NCBI GenBank assembly: GCA_963740765.1
Contig: CAVUFN010000016.1
Coordinates: forward strand, 186,001 to 250,000
Origin: DATLGB01 sp963740765
GTDB taxonomy: Bacteria; Actinomycetota; Thermoleophilia; Solirubrobacterales; Solirubrobacteraceae
Reading direction: 5' to 3'
Length of the DNA: 64,000 bases
Part shown: one piece after another, positions 59,936 to 64,000 of the stretch
Position numbering within the stretch: position 1 is the first letter of the stretch
Layout of the letters: each line of letters starts with the position of its first letter
Notes under the pieces: generated by a model
Told to the model about the DNA's origin: nothing
What the model saw: the letters and a program-made list of their open reading frames with translations, nothing else
Databases searched by the model: none
Made by a program: the position numbers and the translations under genes

Positions 59936-61015
59936 ATGTCGAATGGCCGTTGGCGCAGACTGCTGGTCCCCATCTTCTCCGCGATCGCCGTTCTGGTACC
60001 GGCAGGACTCGCCGCTGCGGCTTGCCCGCTGCGCCCGCCGCCTCCGTGCAAGCCCGCAGCGTTCACAGGCAGCGTGCACGCTCACCAGGCGGCCTGCCGG
60101 ACGCCCGCGCCCGCATCGTGCAACCGGGGCGAGCGCGGTCGGCGTGGAGCGAAGGGCAAGACGGGCGAGACGGGTCGCAGGGGCGAGACCGGCCTGACCG
60201 GCGCGACGGGTGAGACGGGCTCGACCGGTTCCACGGGTCCGCAGGGCCTGCCCGGCAACCAGGGTCCGCCTGGTGAGGCTGGAGCAACGGGCGCGGCTGG
60301 CGCCACCGGCCCCCAGGGCCTGCCCGGGCCCGAGGGTCCCGCAGGCGCCACTGGCACCACGGGAGCGGCCGGCGCCGCAGGTGAGCAAGGCGAGACCGGC
60401 CTGACCGGCGCCGCGGGCGCGCCGGGTGCCACCGGAGCGACCGGCCCCACCGGCCCGCAGGGCCTGCCCGGCGTGCAGGGAGAATCCGGTCCGGCCGGCG
60501 CCGCGGGCACCGCCGGCGCCGAAGGGCCACAGGGCGCGGACGGTCCCACCGGCCCGCAGGGTGAGACGGGTGAGGCCGGCGCCGAAGGCCCGATCGGACC
60601 GAGCCGCGTACCTGAGTACGCCTACGTCTACAACACGGGCGCGGAGACCGTGCCAGTCGAGGCGGACATCGCCTTTGACAGCAACGGCTTGACCACGGCC
60701 ACCATCACCCACGCGCCGGGAGCGACGCAGATCGTCCTCGGGACCACCGGGACCTACACCGTCACCACCTCCATCTCCGGCGTAGAACCCGGCCAATTCA
60801 CCTTGTTCCTGAACGGCGCTCCGCTCGACGGCTCGACCTACGGCTCCGGCGCGGGCACCCAGCAGAACCTCGGTCAGACGATCCTGACCGCGAGCGCCGG
60901 AGATGTCCTCACCCTGCGCAACCACTCATCCGCCGCCGCGGTGACCCTCCAGACCCTTGCCGGCGGCACGCAGGCGAACGTCAACGCGTCCGTTCTCATC
61001 GAGAAGATCGGCTAG
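59936..61015 (+). CDS. Secreted collagen-like protein with BclA-like C-terminal domain
   Basis: A 359-residue protein. The signal peptide is at about 1-29 (FSAIAVLVPAGLAAAAC), then a Pro/Cys-rich stretch. Residues 65-223 are 53 uninterrupted Gly-x-y triplets, rich in GPQ, GLP, GAT and GET, able to form a collagen triple helix. GPQGLPG occurs three times. The last 136 residues (YAYVYNTGAETVPVEADIAF, HAPGATQIVLGTTGTYTV, LRNHSSAAAVTLQTLAGG) match the pattern of the BclA/exosporium C-terminal C1q/TNF-like trimer domain of Bacillus collagen-like proteins. A trimeric surface fiber is expected. Four Cys before the collagen part could crosslink it. Confidence 0.9.
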   Translation: MSNGRWRRLLVPIFSAIAVLVPAGLAAAACPLRPPPPCKPAAFTGSVHAHQAACRTPAPASCNRGERGRRGAKGKTGETGRRGETGLTGATGETGSTGSTGPQGLPGNQGPPGEAGATGAAGATGPQGLPGPEGPAGATGTTGAAGAAGEQGETGLTGAAGAPGATGATGPTGPQGLPGVQGESGPAGAAGTAGAEGPQGADGPTGPQGETGEAGAEGPIGPSRVPEYAYVYNTGAETVPVEADIAFDSNGLTTATITHAPGATQIVLGTTGTYTVTTSISGVEPGQFTLFLNGAPLDGSTYGSGAGTQQNLGQTILTASAGDVLTLRNHSSAAAVTLQTLAGGTQANVNASVLIEKIG

Positions 61016-61099
61016 GACTCGATGCGCTCCGTCCGCGACCTCCGAGCTGGGCTCGGGTCCAGGCGCTTCCAGGTCGCGGGCGCCGCCGCGCTGATCGCC

Positions 61100-61153
61100 G
61101 ACGTGCTCGAACAGGGAGCGGCGATTCCCGAGGCCGGTCAGCTCGTCCGTCAC
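61100..61153 (-). pseudogene. GGDEF-domain remnant
   Basis: Reverse-strand translation gives VTDELTGLGNRRSLFEHV, the conserved opening of a GGDEF domain (D-x-L-T-G-L-x-N-R-R). Upstream and downstream codons drift into other frames and no GGDEF/GGEEF motif follows, so only a fragment is left. It lies in the 382-base gap between the collagen-like gene and the tRNA; apart from the tRNA terminator I see no gene in the rest of that gap. Confidence 0.5.
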
Positions 61154-61368
61154 CGGAACAGGTCGTCGAGCTCGCCGAGCCCGAAGGCGGCACTGCGAGC
61201 AGCGAGGTCCTGCGCGTCGGCTTCTCCGGTGGCAATCAGAGCCGCGAGGACGAAGACGAAGCACGACGGTTTTCACGAAGAACGGCGACTGGGCTGATGA
61301 GGCCCCGTGTCGAACTCGGGGAATCACAGGCGCTCCTCGACGCGTTGGCGACGCCTCAGAAAGCACGA

Positions 61369-61392
61369 AACCCGCCTGGCGAGAGGCGGGTT
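61369..61392 (-). terminator. Rho-independent terminator of the tRNA gene
   Basis: AACCCGCCT and AGGCGGGTT form a perfect nine-base stem around a six-base loop. On the reverse strand it is followed by TTTCGTGCTTT, a T-rich run. It begins six bases after the tRNA 3' end. Confidence 0.8.
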
Positions 61393-61397
61393 CCGTA

Positions 61398-61471
61398 TAG
61401 CGGGGGCAGGATTCGAACCTGCGACCTCCGGGTTATGAGCCCGGCGAGCTACCTGACTGCTCCACCCCGCG
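61398..61471 (-). tRNA. tRNA-fMet (CAT), initiator
   Basis: A 74-base tRNA without encoded CCA. The 5' end is CGCGGGG, the D-arm follows, and the anticodon loop CTCATAA sits on a GGG/CCC anticodon stem, the feature that separates initiator from elongator tRNA-Met. The T-arm is GCAGG-TTCGAAT-CCTGC. Position 1 is C and the opposing 72 reads U, so the first acceptor pair is mismatched, as required for formylation, although A72 is more usual. A T-tract terminator follows directly. Confidence 0.93.
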
Positions 61472-61482
61472 GCGAACAGGGA

Positions 61483-61511
61483 ACGATACCACCGTACGAC
61501 CGGTGCGATGG
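61483..61511 (-). promoter_or_regulatory. Probable promoter of the initiator tRNA
   Basis: On the reverse strand a TATCGT (61488-61483) lies 12 bases before the tRNA 5' end and could be its -10 element. A -35 is not convincing (CCATCG, 17 bases further upstream). Tentative. Confidence 0.3.
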
Positions 61512-61619
61512 GTCGTGTGCGGACGGCTGGCGGGGGTGGTGATGGCGTTTGCGGGGGGCGGTGCCGCTGGTGACGACGGCGTCGTGGCGAAGACGCGGAG
61601 GCGGCCGCAGGGCGGTCTC

Positions 61620-61985
61620 CTAGCGCCGGCGGGGAGGCGTGCGCGGTGCGGCGGCGGCGTCCTCGATGCAGAGGACGCTGTCGGGCATCGCCGCCAGGCG
61701 CTTCGGCGCGATCGGCTTACCGCACACGTCGCAGAGCCCGTAGGTGCCGTCGTCGAGCTTGGCCAGCGCGCGCTCGGTCCGCTCCAGCGCCGTCTCCAGC
61801 GACGACCCGACGCCGATCTCGGTCAACCGCGAGACGGCTTCGATGGTCCCGTCGCCGATGCGCTTGCCGAAGCCCTGGGCGGTGCCGAGCTCCGGCTTCG
61901 CGGCCAGGCCGGCGATGCGGTCGCGCATGCGGTCGCGCTCCTGCTCGAGCTCGGTGCGGACGGCGTCGAGATCGAGGTCGGTCAC
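61620..61985 (-). CDS. DksA/TraR-family protein with incomplete zinc finger
   Basis: A 121-residue protein. The coiled-coil N-terminal part (VRTELEQERDRMRDRIAGLAA) is followed by LDDGTYGLCDVCGKPIAPKRL and SVLCIEDAA. A C-x2-C knuckle and a third Cys are present, but the fourth position is Asp (C-I-E-D), so zinc binding is weakened or replaced. The family binds RNA polymerase through the secondary channel and acts in the stringent response. It starts with GTG. The Pro/Arg tail is not seen in typical DksA. Confidence 0.85.
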   Translation of the reverse strand: MTDLDLDAVRTELEQERDRMRDRIAGLAAKPELGTAQGFGKRIGDGTIEAVSRLTEIGVGSSLETALERTERALAKLDDGTYGLCDVCGKPIAPKRLAAMPDSVLCIEDAAAAPRTPPRRR

Positions 61986-62085
61986 CGCTTCAGGCTACGC
62001 GGCCCTGCTCACCCCGCCAAGCCGCTTCCCGGCCGCGCCGCCCTGGCCGCTGTCGTGATGCAGGGCAGCCGGGAGTCCGCCCACC

Positions 62086-62250
62086 GTGCCCGCCGAACGT
62101 AAGGCCGGGTGCCGCGCAGCGCTTGTTCTCCTGTGGCACGACCTCTCCTCCGACCCGTTCCCGGTGTTCGTGAGGCTGCGGGTCGCCGCCGCCGGCGGAG
62201 GGCCGCCGCAGGTGCGGGCGGTGTTGGAGGAGATGGTTTCGGACAGGTAG
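62086..62250 (+). CDS. Possible small ORF, 54 residues
   Basis: A GTG-started ORF in the gap before the receiver gene. The translation includes LVLLWHDLSSDPFPVFVRLR and VRAVLEEMVSDR, with reasonable composition. A stop at 62056-62058 bounds it on the left. It ends five bases before the receiver gene start, and no Shine-Dalgarno is clear. It could be a real small gene of the signalling operon or chance coding. Confidence 0.25.
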   Translation: MPAERKAGCRAALVLLWHDLSSDPFPVFVRLRVAAAGGGPPQVRAVLEEMVSDR

Positions 62251-62254
62251 GGAG

Positions 62255-62614
62255 TTGATGGGTCCCACCCTGCTGATCGTCGACGACCATCCCGCCTTCC
62301 GGCGCGCGGTCCGCCGCACCCTGAGCGCCGGCGGGTTCGACGTGATCGGAGAGGCCGACGGCGTGCAGACGGCGCTGGCCGCGGTGGGCCGGCTGAAGCC
62401 CGGGATCGTGCTCGTCGACGTCCACCTGGGCGACGGCAACGGCTTCGAGATCGCGGAAACCCTCCGGGGTCAGGATGATCCCCCGGTGATCGTGATGACT
62501 TCGGACGGGGAACGCGAGGACCTGGAGGAGCCGGCGCTGCGCTCCGGCGCGCTCGCGTTCATCGAGAAGGCCGCCTTGACGGCACGCGCGCTCAGCGCCG
62601 TCCTGGCGCACTAG
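62255..62614 (+). CDS. Single-domain response regulator (receiver only)
   Basis: A 119-residue CheY-like protein. LLIVDDHPAFRRAV holds the acidic pocket, VLVDVHLGDGNG the phospho-acceptor Asp, and VMTSDGE and FIEKAALT the switch Thr and Lys. No output domain is present, so it may act as a phosphate sink or as a partner in a relay with the adjacent sensor kinase and NarL regulator. It has a good Shine-Dalgarno (AGGGAG) before the ATG. The next gene starts immediately after its stop. Confidence 0.9.
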   Translation: MMGPTLLIVDDHPAFRRAVRRTLSAGGFDVIGEADGVQTALAAVGRLKPGIVLVDVHLGDGNGFEIAETLRGQDDPPVIVMTSDGEREDLEEPALRSGALAFIEKAALTARALSAVLAH

Positions 62615-63262
62615 ATGGACGCGCTCATCGCCGACGACTCCGTGCTCGTGCGCGAGGGGATCGCCCGCATGCTCGAACGCGCGGGCATCGACGTGGTCGC
62701 CCAGGCCGGCGACTACGACGACCTGCTGCGCAAGGCTCGCGCCCACCGGCCGACCGTCGCCGTCATCGACATCCGGATGCCGCCCGACCACACCGACGAG
62801 GGCATCCGGGCCGCGCGCGAGATCCGCGCCGAGCTCCCCGGCACCGCCGTGCTCGTCCTCTCCCAGCACCTCGAAGCGGCCTACGCGCTCGAACTGCTCG
62901 GCGGCGGCTCGGACGGGCTCGGCTACCTGCTCAAGGATCGCGTCACCGAGGGCGCGCAGTTCGTCGACGCCGTCCGGCGCGTCGCCGACGGCGGCTCGGC
63001 GCTCGACCCGCAGGTGGTCCAGGAGCTGCTGGGCCGCCGGCGTGAGGACGACCCGCTCGAGCAGCTCACCCCGCGCGAGCGCGAGGTGCTGGGCCTGATG
63101 GCCGAGGGCCTGACCAACGCCGGGATCGCCGCGCGGCTGGTCGTCACCGAGAAGGCCGTCGAGCGCCACGTGACCGCCATCTTCGGCAAGCTGCTGCTCG
63201 ACGCGACGCGGGCGGACCACCGCCGCGTCCTGGCCGTTCTGAAGTTCTTAGAGCGGGATTGA
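62615..63262 (+). CDS. NarL/LuxR-family response regulator
   Basis: A 215-residue regulator. The receiver has IADDSVLVREGI, VAVIDIRMPPDHTDEG (acceptor Asp with the PPDHTDEG loop typical of actinobacterial NarL members) and YLLKDRV. The HTH is LTPREREVLGLMAEGLTNAGIAARLVVTEKAVERHVTAIFGKL. It follows the receiver-only gene without a gap and converges on the kinase gene with a 15-base overlap. The kinase of HisKA_3 type, normal partner of NarL regulators, is the obvious phospho-donor. Confidence 0.93.
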   Translation: MDALIADDSVLVREGIARMLERAGIDVVAQAGDYDDLLRKARAHRPTVAVIDIRMPPDHTDEGIRAAREIRAELPGTAVLVLSQHLEAAYALELLGGGSDGLGYLLKDRVTEGAQFVDAVRRVADGGSALDPQVVQELLGRRREDDPLEQLTPREREVLGLMAEGLTNAGIAARLVVTEKAVERHVTAIFGKLLLDATRADHRRVLAVLKFLERD

Positions 63263-64000
63263 CGCGCGGATCCGGGTGCCCGACCCGATCGGGCTGTCGA
63301 CCTCGAGGGTGCCGTGGAGCACGTCGAGCCGGTCGGCCAGCCCGCGCAGTCCCGTGCCGGTGTCGAGCGCGGCGCCCCCGCCGCCGTCGTCGACCACCTC
63401 GACCGTGAGCACCCCGGTCGTGCGCACCACGTTGACCGTCGCGCGCGCGGCCTCCGCGTAGCGGGCGATGTTGGTGAGGGACTCGGCCACGACGTAGTAG
63501 GCGGCCGCCTCGACCGCCGCCGTGGGTCGCTCGCCGACGTCGACCGCCAGCTCGACCGGGAGCGGCGCCCGGCGCACCAGGCCCATGAGCGCGACCTCGA
63601 GCCCCCGCTCGGTCAGCACGGACGGGTGCAGCCCGCGGGCCAGCTCGCGCAGTTCCTTCGTGGCCCGGTCGAGCTCGACCGCCGCATCCGCCAGGGTGTC
63701 GGCCGCGCCGGTGTCGCCGGCCTGCACCTGCTCGGCCGCGAAGCGCAGGTCCATCGCCACGGCGAGCAACCGCTGCTGCGCGCCGTCGTGGAGGTCGCGC
63801 TCGACGCGGCGCCGCTCGGCGTCGGCGGCGGAGACCACGCGAGCGCGGGACGCGCGCAGCTCGTCGACCAGCGCCACGCGCTCGGTGATGTCGCGGATGG
63901 AGCCGGCGAAGGCGTCCCGCCCCTTCTCGGGCAGCCGCGTGATCGACAGCTCGGCGGGGAACTCGCTGCCGTCGGCGCGCAGGCCGTGCACGTCGATGCG
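63248..64000 (-). CDS. Sensor histidine kinase (HisKA_3), C-terminal part, runs off the right edge
   Basis: The final 250 residues of a kinase; the N-terminus is outside the window. A PAS-type end (LRADGSEFPAELSITRL, FAGSIRDITERVAL) leads into the HisKA_3 dimer domain with AERRRVERDLHDGAQQRLLAVAMDL, where His in DLHDGAQ is the phospho-site. The HATPase N-box is AESLTNIARYAEAA and the G-boxes are VVDDGGGGA and GTGLRGLADRL. It should phosphorylate the convergent NarL regulator. The PAS domain suggests the sensor input is cytoplasmic or in the missing N-terminal part. Confidence 0.92.
   Translation of the reverse strand, partial: RIDVHGLRADGSEFPAELSITRLPEKGRDAFAGSIRDITERVALVDELRASRARVVSAADAERRRVERDLHDGAQQRLLAVAMDLRFAAEQVQAGDTGAADTLADAAVELDRATKELRELARGLHPSVLTERGLEVALMGLVRRAPLPVELAVDVGERPTAAVEAAAYYVVAESLTNIARYAEAARATVNVVRTTGVLTVEVVDDGGGGAALDTGTGLRGLADRLDVLHGTLEVDSPIGSGTRIRASIPL

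Noticed and set aside
60082..60549. Antisense frames with Pro/Ala/Gly repeats opposite the collagen region
   Set aside because: Reverse translation of GC-rich triplet repeats always gives such frames; no signal for expression.
60130..60604. Tandem DNA repeats as a CRISPR array
   Set aside because: The repeats are nine-base and codon-phased collagen triplets, not a repeat-spacer pattern; no cas genes are present.
61297..61542. Open frame antisense to the tRNA (RIRTCDLRVMSPASYL)
   Set aside because: This peptide is the well-known artefact obtained by translating the complement of a tRNA gene; no start signal or other coding evidence.

Overview
The window is very GC-rich, with GTG, TTG and even CTG starts and dense translational coupling. 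Codon use and gene content (DesA3/Rv3230c-type desaturase pair, PlsB2/HAD-PlsC pair, several acyl-CoA dehydrogenases, MMPL transporter, DUF3494 protein, Arg-rich secreted proteins) point to a high-GC actinobacterium, most likely of the Thermoleophilia/Solirubrobacterales lineage. This is inferred from gene content only; no 16S gene is present. It looks like chromosome rather than plasmid or prophage: I see no transposase, integrase, CRISPR array or phage structural genes.

Layout. 1-4.3 kb: MarR regulator with the MFS transporter it precedes, an AbrB-type membrane protein, an SDR/epimerase and a cytochrome P450. 4.3-10.7 kb: a 1322-residue secreted Asp-box (BNR) protein, then an acyl-CoA dehydrogenase and two DUF1990-type proteins. 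10.9-15.8 kb: an MMPL transporter, an unusually compact P450-like protein and a long acyl-CoA dehydrogenase, joined by one-base stop/start overlaps. 15.8-20.8 kb: a coiled-coil peptidoglycan hydrolase, two tandem S51 peptidases, and the fatty-acid desaturase with its ferredoxin-reductase partner, divergent from a TetR gene that sits on a palindrome. 21.4-26.3 kb: lipoprotein, gpsA, plsB and a HAD-PlsC fusion, which together make phosphatidic acid from dihydroxyacetone phosphate.

26.4-34.8 kb: a small secreted protein, a sulfite-oxidase-fold molybdoenzyme, an OpuC-type osmoprotectant ABC transporter, and a three-subunit PaoABC-like molybdenum hydroxylase. 34.8-40.4 kb: saccharopine-dehydrogenase-like oxidoreductase, nitrilase, asparagine synthase, PhzF and a second coiled-coil wall hydrolase with an NlpC/P60-like domain. 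40.5-47 kb: a protein of unknown function, alpha/beta hydrolase, MmcQ/YjbR protein, lipoprotein, ECF42-type sigma factor with its DGPF partner, M28 peptidase, sugar porter, and two very short ORFs.

47-50.8 kb is the most accessory-looking stretch: a frameshifted HNH nuclease gene convergent with a PLD-helicase-DUF3427 protein. 50.8-58.9 kb: SDR plus flavin monooxygenase, a membrane GGDEF-EAL-GAF protein, a matrixin-like protease, an atypical LuxR regulator, an L,D-transpeptidase and a DUF3494 protein. 59-64 kb is rich in signalling: LuxR response regulator, secreted collagen-like protein with a BclA-like C-terminal domain, a GGDEF remnant, initiator tRNA-Met with a terminator, a DksA/TraR protein, a receiver-only protein, a NarL-type regulator and a sensor kinase running off the right edge.

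The main themes are lipid metabolism, cell-wall remodelling and two-component/c-di-GMP signalling. The strongest candidates for something new are the compact P450 operon, the HNH/helicase pair and the collagen-BclA-like surface protein.
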